DNA of 64,000 nt. It comes from Pelodera strongyloides. Lineage: Eukaryota; Nematoda; Chromadorea; Rhabditida; Rhabditidae. Location of the stretch: contig JAANDG010000622.1 in NCBI GenBank assembly GCA_036852015.1, positions 19,564-83,563 on the forward strand, written 5' to 3'. Positions 37,801 through 49,300 of the stretch are shown in pieces. The notes beneath the pieces are model-generated. The model was not told where the DNA came from. It ran no database searches and saw only the letters and a program-made list of their open reading frames with translations. Each line of letters opens with the position of its first letter. The first letter of the stretch is position 1. The position numbers were made by a program, and so were the translations under genes.

Positions 37801-39989
37801 GCGCCTCTTTATTGAGCATACTCTCTCATACTTAATGCTACTGGCTGTGTTATAACATACGCAATTAAAAGATTTATTAGGGCTAAATTTATGCGTCTAC
37901 GGTACCCTTATAAGTTGGGCTCGTCGTAAAAAAGTTCCCCGGGGTGAATGTGAATAAAAATTAGTGTGTATTTATTTTAATAAAAGCTGCTAATAAAAAA
38001 TTGCATGAAATCGTAAATATATGTTTATTTTGATGGGCCTGTCCCTTTAAAGAGATAGGATAGGTTCACCTCGAATTGCACTTTTTTTAATTTTTTTTTT
38101 GATAGTATGACCGGCTATTACTGACAAAGTGCGAAAACTGAAGTAATTTTCCTTTGCTCCTCGAGCCAGGATCAAGCCCAAAAGCTAAGCCACCTCGACT
38201 TTATAAAACAACTGGCGTACCTATCATGCTATTTCGCACTTGTAACACAGTTTGGCGTACCGTTTGACTGCGGCTACGGTATGCCAGTTGTTTTATAAAG
38301 CCGAGGTAGCTTAGCTTTTGAGCTTGCACGAGAGCTAACAATAAGGAAATTTACTGCAATTTTCGCATTTTGACCTTTAACTTTATAGGTGTCAATAGAA
38401 ATTATAAGAAGGTGCAATTTGAGGTGAACCTACCACGTTAAGCATACATTTAAACATGCACTATTTTTGACAATTTGCCGTTTTTGACAAAACTTTACAT
38501 GTTAGCTGAAAGGTCTGGTACTTTCCTTGCAGCGTAGTTATACATGCTCATTTCAAAGAACCCTCCCACAGGATAACAAATCAGAAACCTTCAATTAGGA
38601 CCAATTATATAGGAAGACGGATTCTTACTTTAATTTCCTCCAGACGCACTTGCTCAGCCCGGTTAATTATATCACGCCAAAACTCAAAATCCCTTCTGGG
38701 CACCGTCCTACCCATGGCGTAAACCTGGAAAAAGAAAAGGAATGTTGTATTCGAGTGATATTGATATAAGATATAACACATTCTAAATGATTAACACAAC
38801 ACCTACGTTAGTCCGGGTCTCCTTAGGTGTTTCTTCCGTATTTCCACGGAGCGTTCAAAACTACTTGCACACATGTTGTTTAGATATCATAGACTCAGCT
38901 CACATTTTTGAAATGTCTATCTTTCACTGCATGGGCAGCTAGGCTTTTAATCGTTGCTTGAGTCCCGAAATTTCTATCACAGTATCGACAGGAGAGCTGA
39001 ACAAATTATAAATAAATGGGTGTTATACGCTAATATCCTATTGTAGATGGTAAATACAGCGTTCAAAGCGATGGCTTGCTATGCAGAGGTGACCGGACCT
39101 TGTCATCGATACTGATGAGACCCAGCCCGTGTAAAATGCTTGTATACGATAGGGTCGAAACGGGGTATCATGTATTACAAAACACAACCATTTTCATTCT
39201 TTATCTATAGCAATGTTGATTTTCTCTACACATTTTGGTAATTATTCCTAAGAGGCCCAATAACGGTCTAGATATTTCGCGTGGCTTTGCTCGCAAAGTT
39301 GTCACTAACCAGATTACAGATAGATTCGTGTGTAAAGCTGTGATAACAGAATACAAACATGATACTGAATCGTTTTTGGTAATTATTCCTAGTCCTAGGA
39401 GGCCCAATAACGGTCTAGATATTTCGCGTGGCTTTGCTTGCAAAGTTGTCACTGACCAGATTACAGATCGGATTCGTGTGTAAAGCTGTGATAACAGAAT
39501 ACAAACATGATACTGAATCGTGTTTTATATATTTTTTTTCGAACTTACATTTTCGTAAGTACTTCTTTCAAATGGTGTTTGAAAATGGCCATCCCGAAGT
39601 CTTCCGAGTGTTAGAATCTTTCTTAACTCACGCAGCTCTAGCTCTATCGCTGAAATAACCATATATTGATTTCTCATACCTATAGTCAGTTTTTAGTAAC
39701 AACCCATGAACAATGTATATTTAAAGTAGATGACAGCTTATTAGGGTTAAAGTAGAGAGTAGAGCCATAACAGCAAACACTTAGCTATCCCCAAAACACT
39801 AAAGATTTATAAACAACTTTGGTTATGAAGGCTTAACTTTCCTTTGTCCATGGGGAGAGCTGTTATATTACACTTGACACTAATGAAGATAGGCCACGTG
39901 ACACTTCAAAACAGTTCAAAACGTGCCGCGGCTGATTGATGGAACTCCACATAATTGACATAATGCCAAATATATATATTATATATATA

Positions 39990-40043
<54 letters not shown>

Positions 40044-40776
40044 AGGACTTACCAGACACAGTTTCACCCTGGCCACATACTCCGGCCATTTCTCGGTATA
40101 GCGGTAGATCAATAGATAGTGACTATAATAAACATTTTATAGACCCGGCAATAATATAGTGGCATTAATAAAATAAAGAAGAAAAGTGTAATGAACAACT
40201 CTACATTATGTGATGCTCTATGTAAGAATATAAATAAATAAACAAATACGCACTGCAGGTACCGGCAGGAGAGGTAACTCAGACAGTACTGAAGCTTGCG
40301 GTCGTTGAGTTACGGTCTGAAAAATTGGAGCATGCGAAATTTTCAATCTACACTACGAGTGCAAAAAAACTGTGCAGATATTTTTGGTACACCATGCCTA
40401 ATAAGTGTTGGATGAACTATTTGAGTAAAAACCAGTAGATCACTTGCGCAAAAAGTGTCAATCACCAACGTACCTTACGTCTTGCCTTACAATGTAAGAC
40501 GGTTAGTGGCGCGCACAAATCCCTTTCTTGGTCCTCTTACCAGGACGATTTGGCTATTAGCCTTAGGCACTTCGTATGTTACAATGTACTGAAACACTTT
40601 CGCAAAAAGCATCAGCCACCCTCGTACCTTACGTCTTACCTTACAATGTAAGACGGTTAGTGGCGCGCCCAATCCCTTTCTTGGTCCTCTTACCAGGACG
40701 ATTTGGCTATTAGGCAGACTGAAACTACCTCGTTGTGGGTTTCCGCCGGAATTACAGTAGTTGTTTGGTCGTCCAT
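28812..40776 (-). CDS. GYF-domain/three-C2H2-module protein, copy A (damaged C-terminus)
   Basis: Exons in transcript order: 40729-40776, 40254-40316, 40053-40122, 39549-39649, 38904-38996, 38629-38724, 37391-37518, 37157-37260, 36936-37015, 36610-36685, 36380-36480, 35968-36054, 35558-35651, 34713-34777 (or its twin 34129-34193), 32634-32687, 31945-32004, 31748-31810, 31282-31335, 31104-31143, 30877-30975, 29849-29958, 29233-29382, then a last exon from 29096. All phases fit (about 706 residues). Domains: C2H2 finger 1 (~95-125, CRYC..H-x5-H) with its FEFWRDII helix; GYF domain (~190-224, FFYKDNRGDMRGPI, then MQEWYRKGYF), a binder of Pro-rich peptides; finger 2 (CELC) with DIDYWNYIL; a Lys-rich tail; finger 3. 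In finger 3 the last His is Asp, and the final exon has a 1-nt insertion relative to copy B, so the tail is frameshifted. Probably nuclear or RNA-linked (inference). Confidence 0.75.
30747..30826. repeat. Short tandem repeat, ACCAAACTGAG units
   Basis: Four to five imperfect 11-base units in an intron of copy A, with no counterpart at the matching place in copy B. Confidence 0.7.
32855..33247. mobile_element. TTAA element, subfamily 1 relative (393 bp)
   Basis: Ends TTAAAGCGAATTAGCGG and CCGGGTGGTATTTCGCTTTAA, TTAA-flanked. The terminal ~25 bases are related to subfamily 1b, but the interior is different. It is inside an intron of gene A. Confidence 0.7.
33716..34860. repeat. 584-bp tandem duplication carrying an exon of gene A
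   Basis: Unit 1 is about 33716-34299 and unit 2 about 34300-34860, more than 95% alike by eye. Each unit contains half of a subfamily 2 TTAA element and one copy of the exon encoding VHEKLLLKGRFRDEDGK.. (34129-34193 and 34713-34777). The two exon copies encode the same protein. Copy B of the gene has only one such exon (47324-47388). Confidence 0.9.
34950..35538. mobile_element. Palindromic TTAA element, subfamily 5
   Basis: 589 bp. Ends TTAAAGGGTGAGGTCCACCTC and its reverse complement; the arms continue through an AGTTATTATTTTTATTAGAT block and an ATTATTTCCAACGAAATATG block. TTAA lies on both sides, whereas the matching place in copy B (47572-47575) has a single TTAA. Confidence 0.9.
36160..36325. 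repeat. Tandem repeat of ATCGGGGCGAAATCGGGG units with a hairpin
   Basis: Four to five units of about 32 bases alternate GGGGCGAAATCGGGG with A/T runs. The first unit is also present inverted (CCCCGATTTCGCCCCGAT, about 36161). It is intronic in gene A and absent from copy B. Confidence 0.8.
37574..38050. mobile_element. Palindromic TTAA element, subfamily 2, copy 2
   Basis: 477 bp with the GGGACAGGCCCATCAAAATAAA terminus at the left, inverted at the right. It shares its right-hand TTAA with the next element (38047-38441). Compared with 25600-25997 its centre is different and longer. Confidence 0.88.
38047..38441. mobile_element. Palindromic TTAA element, subfamily 4
   Basis: 395 bp. Outer arms are AGGTTCACCTCGAATTGCAC and the inverse GTGCAATTTGAGGTGAACCT. 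A second nested inverted repeat (AAAGCTAAGCCACCTCGAC..TTTATAAAACAACTGG) lies near the centre. It is TTAA-flanked and inserted immediately beside the subfamily 2 element. Confidence 0.8.
39097..39182 (+). ncRNA. Hammerhead ribozyme motif, solo copy in gene A intron
   Basis: CTGATGA (39112-39118), stem II GACCC/GGGTC (39119-39123 and 39152-39156), then GAAAC, closing with a conserved GTA-TTACA. It is a clear relative of the motif at 63583-63668. Stem III is weaker (three pairs), so self-cleavage is doubtful. The corresponding intron of copy B (about 53500) lacks this stretch. Confidence 0.65.
39234..39525. repeat. Two tandem copies of a 147-bp unit
   Basis: Units begin at about 39234 and 39375, each with GGCCCAATAACGGTCTAGATATTT and ending CATGATACTGAATCGT. 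Copy B has one diverged unit (about 53555-53645), so the doubling happened in arm A. Confidence 0.9.
39970..40040. repeat. (AT)n microsatellite
   Basis: About 70 bases of TA units immediately downstream of the gene A donor at 40052 (transcript sense). Confidence 0.95.
40447..40715. repeat. Direct repeat, period 154, in intron 1 of gene A
   Basis: Two ~114-base blocks share GTACCTTACGTCTT, a TTACAATGTAAGACGG hairpin, GTTAGTGGCGCGC and ACCAGGACGATTTGGC. They end at about 40560 and 40714. No equivalent is seen in intron 1 of copy B. Confidence 0.85.
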
Positions 40777-41383
40777 AGTTTTCTGCCTCCTCTTTATTGT
40801 AAAGTTATCCCTCGTTACTCGCAAGCAGTGCAAAGTAAGTAATCACGACGTTGGCTTAGTGCTTAGGGCTCTTGGTGTTGTTTCCTTCGTGTGTCCCACG
40901 TGTTCGTTTTGAAACACATATACTAAACATAAATAAAAATAAAAAAAAATCCAAAAGTAAAATTTGACGCTTCGGTGACAGTAAGTTGCGCATAAGAACT
41001 TCAGTGGAGCCGAATCTCCGTAGATAGAAGAAAATGAAAGGTTAGGGTTCACACACGCGTGGATGTATACCCATGGTGGTTACGAGTTCGATTTCATTTT
41101 TAAGTTTTGATAAGCGACCAAATAAATAAAAAATGTTGATAAGTGCTAGATTAGGCATAATTCATAATCGCTTTATGTGGTTAGATTAGAAATGTCCAAT
41201 AAAGATGGTAGTTGGCGGAGTAATAATATCAGATGTAAGATTTAAGATGTTGGCTCGTGCCTTGTGGTCAACCAAGGTTGTTTTGCAGTGTTTGTTTGCT
41301 ATGTATGTCTGCTTAGTCTACGCTCTAGCCTCACTGCCCAATGACTCGCTTCTTTTCTGTGTGTTGGTGGGGCACTTTGCCAT

Positions 41384-41985
41384 TGCACAGAATGTCCGGA
41401 ATCTCAGAAATATTACGGCGAAAACAGCATCTCTTTGCATCTAGAACTCGCAGATATATTCTATGCTAAACAGTTCGGTCAGGCACCGTTGTCTGACACA
41501 ATTTTTGCTCTTTTATGGCATTACAGTATGGGAAAGCTTTATTATAATGGTAGTAATGTTCTTCATCCGTTTAACAATTATTATGTAGAGAAAGAGTGCT
41601 AATAGACGGATATAAACTATAAAAAGGTAATTTAACCTTTCTGACTACGGTGCCTCGCCGAACTGTTTAGCATAGTATAGAACGTCCCTTATGATTGAAC
41701 AGAATGCTACGAATTTCCTGTGATTTACTTCGAATTTGCTTGCTGAGACATTTTACTACTGCTTTATTATGTTTTATTTATTATGTGTATTTTATAACAC
41801 AAACTGCACGTTACATTGCTTTCTTTGATTGTCTTTGTGCGTAATAAATTATTATTAATTATTATATATCTCTGCGAGTTCACGATGCAAATAGATGCGG
41901 TTTTCACAGAAATACTCCTGAGATTCCGGACATTCTGTGCAAGTAAATTGAGGGAAACTTTTTTCTCGTGGGCCTCTCCCTTTAA
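41384..41985. mobile_element. Subfamily 3 TTAA element, copy 2 (left end truncated, internally enlarged)
   Basis: The left arm starts inside the family at CACAGAATGTCCGGAAT. The right arm is complete to GGGCCTCTCCCTTTAA. The middle carries about 130 bases (41740-41865) that also occur near 46725-46850 in an intron of copy B. It sits just past the upstream edge of arm A. Confidence 0.75.
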
Positions 41986-43300
41986 AACACTCTTCGCCAA
42001 TGGCATTTTCTACGATTAAGTGCTTCATTTCCAAGAAATCCAACAATTGTGTCTTCCTAGTTTTCGAACTTGCAGGCTTTATAAGTAATAAACTTAAAAC
42101 ATAAAACACTCTTCACGGAAAAAACGGTTTGCCCAATTTTCTGTGTGTGCTTAATGGCTGGAGTAAACAAATTTCACCTATTATGGGAAAAACTTTGGTT
42201 GACTGCCCGACTGTACTGCTTGGTACCATAAGACGGTCTCTGTTTTTGGTTTCAATATGCTTGGCAAAACTAAGATGCTTGGCAAAACTAACTCTTCTTG
42301 TACTCTGCATACCTAGCTCAGTTTTTCGCGCATGCGTGGTCAGAAATAATGCTGAAGGGAGGTATTATTTACATACCATCCGTTAGATCGGGATCTGAGA
42401 TGCGTGTGGCTGTTGATACCCACCGGGGACTGCACGAGTAATGCTTTTCCTGGACCATTCTTAGCCGACGGTGTGTTAGGAAGTGATCGGGGCATGCAGA
42501 GTACTAGAAGGCGGTCTTGGGTTTTGCCTTGTGTATTGAAACCAAAAGCAGAGCCCGTCTGATGGTATCAAGCGTTTTAGAAAGAGAAGTAGGAAGAGAG
42601 AGGGAGGGAAGGCGAGAGACCGCGCAGAGTCAGAGAAACATGACATCTAGAGAGAGAGATGCTGAAAGTTATTTAGTGAATTACTTACAAATGAACGACA
42701 GCATCAGTGGGATTTAAGATGAGAGAGAGAGAGCGAAACAAAGAGGGAAAGAGGCAGAGAAGGCTTGCCTGCTTCACAGAACGTTTCAAGTTTGAAGCGA
42801 ACAACCCTAATCGACGTTGTCACTCATTGTCAGAGCACTCTGGCACGTTGATTTAAGAAACATATTCGAGACAGTGGCTTTCCCATGTATAAATATAAAT
42901 TTTTTGTGACCCTGCAAGGCGGGGCTTGATTATTCCGAAACCACGCGTCATAAATTTTTAAAACTTGAGAGTGTTCGCTATGTCAAGGGGCGTCTCGTGA
43001 TGTCCGTTGGGTTTTCGGGAAGTACATAGCGGTGTGCAATATAAAAGGCGGAAAACGATGTTTACGTGAAAATGGCACTTTGCAGTCGAATTTAGTTGTT
43101 GCCATGTGATGCTTTTTGTAATAGATGTTGTCTCACCAATAAACTACACAACACAATTTTATTCATGGTCTATTTAGAAAACGGGCATGGCAATAACGAA
43201 GGTTAAAATTGCATAATTTGGGAGCGCCACGTTTAACCTGCAATAGAATTAATCTCGCTAGTTATCCGTAGACGCAGTTAGTCGAAAATTGTAATTATAT
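41986..43300. other. Spacer between the two duplication arms
   Basis: No supported gene. It contains a short tandem (GATGCTTGGCAAAACTAA twice, 42258-42290), an inverted match between 42225-42270 and 42505-42560, and a GA-rich tract at 42580-42770. A minus-strand AATAAA (TTTATT at 43158-43163) about 140 bases past the stop of gene B is its probable 3' end. Confidence 0.6.
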
Positions 43301-43301
43301 T

Positions 43302-46300
43302 TTAAGTTCTGTTGCACTCTTGAATAATCTTCCTGTAGAAATCGACATCTCCTTGTGTAATAGCTCCATTCTTCGTGTAAAGCTGAAAATAAACCGAGGT
43401 TCTGGATGGTGCGTGACGGGACAGGGTGCGCCTATCGTCCGCTTCTCGCGAGCTAATAGCTAGTCGGTCAGTAACCACATAAAATATTGTTGCTAGAAGG
43501 CGAAAACCGACGCGCGAACTTTTTTCGTCATTGCCAGGACCGTCACTAAAAAGTATTCAACTGGAATGGGAACAAATATACCTTTGCGATATGTTTCTTT
43601 CCCAGTACGTGGTCCATAAAGAGCTGACCAAGTTGCAATGCTACCTCACAAATTGGACAACCGACAAAATCCTGCAAAATGCTTTGGGCCGTGATCTTAT
43701 AATTTGCTGTAAAAAAACTTACTGATTGTGAGCCAAAAACATTAATTTTCTTTCTAACTTGGCGATCTTTCTCTATTGAATAGGGCCCGCTAATTTGTTT
43801 CTCCCTACTTTAAAGCGAAATGCTATCCCCTTTGAAAAATTTGAGTATGATAAGCAAATCCTATGTATCCTATCTATGCTAATTTTGTACGATCGTCCAC
43901 GGCAATCGTACAAAATTAGCATAGGATACGTAGGATTTGCTTATCATATGCAAATTTTCCAGAGAGGCTAGCATTTCGCTTTAAAAATGCTAACAAGCGT
44001 TTTACAGCCCAACACAATTGTTTAACCAAAAGTCGAAAAGGATACATACGCTAGTGAGAGTCCTTGGGAGAAGTGCCTTTGTTGCCTCGACCATCTGCTC
44101 CAACGACAAACAAATCAAGAATCGTCGTAAAATTGTACGTGCAGAAATCGCCGCTTCCCCTATAAATACAACGCAAGTTGTGAAATGTCACAGAGCCTCT
44201 CTATAGGGACAAAGTAAGTGTAACTAAGAACGACGGTTTGCAGTTGCGACGTTTCGTATTCATAAAATTCCATATGAAAGAAAGGTTACTCTACACAAGG
44301 GAAGAGTCAGCGATCATGAAGGCCTTAGTAAATAAATATAGCTTTACAGTTTAATTCTAATAAAGACTGAGCTGAACTTGTATGCATAAGACATCTCTCA
44401 AACGTTTTCTTACAAATCTTACTTGTAAGTCCGGGCCATGTATCGGTCAGTTTGAAAAATGGAACTGTTGTCGGCACTTGCGGATACTGCTACAAAGATT
44501 TACTGTACTACGTATTATGTTTGCATTCAATGTATTTTGGTGACTAAAAATGAGGACAATTATTCTCAAGTATTATCTATAACATTTTATGTATACTTTA
44601 ATTCGCTATTTATAAAATTTACTTTAATTCGCTATTTATAAAATTTAGTGACCTGAGCCACTGTCTTCGCATCTTCAGCTCTTTTGGCTCTACTGGTCCT
44701 CTTTTTTGCCTTTGTAGGTTTCCCAGCACCCTTTTCTGTAACAGGAAGTAAACAAATGAACGAAATCATAGGTAATCCAAAATACCAAACTAACTAATCG
44801 TATCAAAAATAAAACAAAAATATTTTCACAGATTGAAAGCGGAACTCATTTATAACACATACTTGGGATGACCAGGATATTTTTCGTCACCTGCAAAATA
44901 AATTATTAATTTTCACGAAAAAATCTTACTATTAGGAAAGTGGGTTCGTAAACATCAAAGCTGAGGAACATACGCAAATCCACCAAAAGGTTAATATTGG
45001 TAACGTATTAATGTTATATGTATTGTCGATCTAACGCACCTGGTTTGGCCCTTGCAAGGAAGTAAAAACGTTTTCGGCAGAAGGAACGAAACTCTAGAAA
45101 ATAAAAAGATCACGGATCTCAGCTAAGCTTCATACTACGTACTGGGGCGCAGAGAGCGCCACGCACATGCTTTGGGCCTGAGCGCATACTTTCCCGCATG
45201 GTGTTGGTTTATAGGATTTCAAAGTATGCTGAAAATTTACCGTATTTTGGAACTAAAGTGACAAACGAGAATATTTTTTTCATTTTTCATATTATATATG
45301 CAGTTTTCGTGCAAACATACGGTACTATTGACAGAAACAAGGCCATTTTTGGCATACTTTGGAACCCCATTAATTGTGAAGTGGGCGTGGTTGTAAGATG
45401 GAGCCTGATTGCCTTATGGGGTTTGCAAGCATGGATGATTTTCCTTACAAGTGTCGACAAAATTACCGTATCTTGACACTACACGAGAATATCTATAGGC
45501 AGTTGACCGATCGCCACGGGACCACTTGTTCAACACAAAAATGTCTCTCTCCGCTTTGATGGCGGATTTTCTATAATGCAGATGTATCAAAATTACGCAA
45601 AATTACGGTAAATTGCACACGATTTTGCGGATCGATACTTGCAAGGAAAACTCGTGGTTTTTGGCATACTTGCAAACCCCATAATGGCCTGTATGTCAAA
45701 AAGCTTGCGTGTTTCTGTCAATATTTTTGCACCAAACATACAATTTAATATCAACAATAATATAAACGAACTTACCGTTTTTTTTGGCTTAGAATCCCAA
45801 GTATGTAATTGCAGATTCAGATGAACTGTAGAAATTGGCTGAATATGTGAAGAAAAAATATTTTATTTCTGTTTGAAAATGAAACATAGACTGAGTCTTT
45901 CAATGAAAATAGACTAAGGCTTTCAATAAAAATAGACTAACCATAAGAAAAGCGAAAAAGGAGGGGTCGGATGTGATGAAACCCAAACTATGTTAGCACT
46001 ACCACGCTGACAAAGGACTCTCAATGAAAACAGACTGATACTTTATACACAACCTATCCAATACCATTTACGTATGATCCCACCTTTCGAACAAACTCTT
46101 TCGGTCCATCACCCGGAACAGCTTCGTCTTGTTCGTCATTGGTTACGTTCTGAACGAGAATATCATGTGGTAATCACAGGTTTGTATAGTTTCTGGCTGC
46201 GGTAGCCGGCGAAAAATTTTGTCTGCGAGATTTGATATACTAAAATGTGTTTTTTTCTTCTTCTTATCATCTTTCTGTGCAAGAACGCACAGAAACAAAA

Positions 46301-49300
46301 AACGATTTCTTCCCGTGAGTCGGAATGAAAAGGCTGAACTGCCGAACTATACCCCGTCTAACACTAAGAAAGTCATGGCGAACTTGTGTTGCTCAACTTC
46401 TGATACACACTCTGTTCCTGTTCGGGAGTCTAGAAAGGCAGGAAATTCATGTTCGTGCAAACGATGCTGCAGATAAACGGCAGACAAAAGTATTTCAATG
46501 TTAATAGATCATACCCCCAATCCGTATATGTTTAGCTTCACTAATAAACGTACTATGTTCTTGGAGTTTCCAGAATTCCAGGTTTGAACGACTTGGACGG
46601 CAGACGTTGGCTGAAATATTTGACTTCGCATCCTTCTATTGAAGGGAGTTTATGAGAATAGAGAAGTAAAAAATATTACCAACACTCATTATGCATGTTT
46701 TACTTCAATTTTTTACTTCAATTTTGCTTGTTGAGACTTTTCACTACTGCTTTATTATGTTTTATTTACTATTTTATAACACAATCTGCAAGTTACATTG
46801 CTTCCTTTGATATTCTTTGTGCATAATAAATTATAATTATTATGTGTCGAACCTTATGAAAAAATATTTCGCTCCTGCAGTCATTGTCAGTGTCGCTTCG
46901 AGCCTTATGTTTTAAACAATAGTTATCTTGACCAATGTGAAATATGAATGCTGATTTGTGTCTACCAGGAGTAGACCAAAGCCGAATACCCAAAATAAAT
47001 GTCATCAACCTTCCTTACGTCAATGAAATTTCTTTCTATTTGTTTCTTACCTTTTGAACGGAAGCTTGTAGTCCGGAGCGCGGGACATGCACATTTGACA
47101 CACCCTAAATTGACACTTAGATTGTAAATTGCCCATACCATCATAATCATACCATGACCATCATACCATGAGATAAATGCAATTTGAAACTAAACTAAAA
47201 ATATTTGTATCTATAATTGAATAACACATAATAAATTAATAATGGCTGTGGTGAGTTCAAAACGGAGTAATTTCTCACCAACGACCTCAGCTTAAACTTT
47301 AAACTTTTAAACGTAGCACTAACCTGTCTATACAAAATCTTTCCATCTTCATCTCGAAATCTGCCTTTCAGAAGAAGTTTCTCATGTACTCAAAACGTAA
47401 TGTTGAAATTTACAGTAGTGTGGTTAGATTTATCCAAATTCCAAATGCTTCGTTTGTATCGGTCAACTTATTTTGTAGTAGCTATCTTATTTTATTCCCG
47501 TTAATAGTTACTAGTTGTACGTTATCGCTATCATGAAGAATAAGTGCCTTTGCGCAAAACCTAAACTTTTGTTAATCGGGGTACAACATCCTCGGGGTAC
47601 CTTTCAAGGCTGCCTACCACCCTTAAAGGGAACTGCCATACCTTTACTCGGACCATCAGATGGAGTAGATTGGTCCAAAACGTCATTCCAGTAATCGATA
47701 TCGTTCTCCGTAATCCCACTCAGGTTCTCATGTAGCTAAATTACATATAAATCATAAATTGGTTTATACGGTAAACTCGGCACACTAGAACATGCTGGAT
47801 TAACCATCTCAAAAATAGCAATAGCAAAATTCCGCCGCCGTGTCTATGGTTTGCATACGTGAGTTTGTACACTGCTGTCCAAAAGCACAACAAATATCTT
47901 GGCTGGGTTCCTGCAGAAGGTTTGCAGGCTACAGGCAAGCAGTAGTGTTTTGCGTTAAAGATAATACAATTTTTATCAATTGAATGAAGAGTTAATAAAT
48001 TCACTTCTTCGTGATGTTGGCGACTGAAAAGATGTGCAACAAATTCGGAACTGTACTCGAAAACGGCAGTGGAACAGAGCTCGCAATTCATCTAAACATG
48101 GAATTGTTAAATTTTAAATTTTCATTTCGCTCAAAACTCACTTCAGGAAAACTAGCGTTTTGTAGAAAGACCACAGCTTACTGATAAGGCTTTATTCCCC
48201 CATGTGCACAAAGTAACATATAACGGATTCAACCGATATATCGCAATCGGCTGTAAACACAAACAAACTGCTAGAATAACCAGCCTACAACAACTTTTAC
48301 AGCGAAAGCAAAAATTAACAGGGGAGTTGATACTGTTAACAATGAAAAACGGCTGAACCTAGGGATAATACAAAGAATAACCACAAGGGACAGATAACAA
48401 TGTAATGCAAGACCACATAATGCACTGGTATGACACTAGAGTATATAAGAGAGAACAAGATTAAAGCAAGGCCCGGAAACTTCGTTGCATCCACCTGAGA
48501 TGCACAGCCAATTCATAATTCAGCCATCTAGCAACTGAGCCACAACCAGCTGCTTCCACATTCCATAAGTCGAAAATGTAAGGGTGACCGCGCCTCTTCT
48601 CAAACCATGCGGTCCTGAGAGATCCTCGCTGTCGTTCTCCAAGATGTAGTTATTATCCGTTTTCCTTGCGGTCTCTCAGGAGCGCATATGTAAGATCCGT
48701 TGACCGAACCATGACCTTTTGAAATACTGATTTTATTACCGAACTTGTCGTTCACGTACCTTCAAATAAAATTTTAACTGTATTCTCCCAGCGAGGTCCG
48801 TCGTGCTACTGGCCAAATCCGATATTATATATTATTCAGTAGCCACCAAAATTAACCACCGAAGCTCACACAAACACCTCAGCAGAATACCACCTCATAG
48901 AACGGCACTTAGCCCTCCTGGCTTCTAGGCAACTTAATCTGGTCTATTGTGAAAAAACTTGGCGTGGAGCTGATTCGAATCCGCGTCACTTGCATGGCCA
49001 GCAAGCAATCACCAGTTGAGTACACGCAGACTTTTTCATTCAACCAATACTGATTGTCCCTAGCACCGGGTTACACACAGAGGGGCGGGTTGCCTCATGC
49101 GGCGCATCTTCCCGACTTACTACCCTCTCCCCAAGAGTGCCTGGTCCACTGTGTGCCATTCCCAACAACACTTGGGACCCGGTTCGGCCCCCACTTAGCC
49201 CTCGCGACGCGGGTCCGATTCTGCTCCACGTCAAGTCTTTCGTAATAGACCAGATTGTTGCCTAGGAGCCAGGAGGGCTAAGTCGGCCACCAGAGCCCTG

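Larger units (their letters stand above)
28990..41370. repeat. Segmental duplication, arm A
   Basis: Arm A matches arm B (43300-55050) exon by exon and also upstream of the start codon: blocks at 40980-41090 match 54610-54770, and 41190-41370 match 54870-55050. Introns align only in parts because elements were inserted later in one arm or the other. Confidence 0.9.

Noticed and set aside
40053..40122. Alternative frame HYLLIYRYTEKWPEYV for the third exon of gene A
   Set aside because: Between copies A and B this frame diverges strongly, while the frame SLSIDLPLYREMAG keeps mostly synonymous changes and the correct phase.
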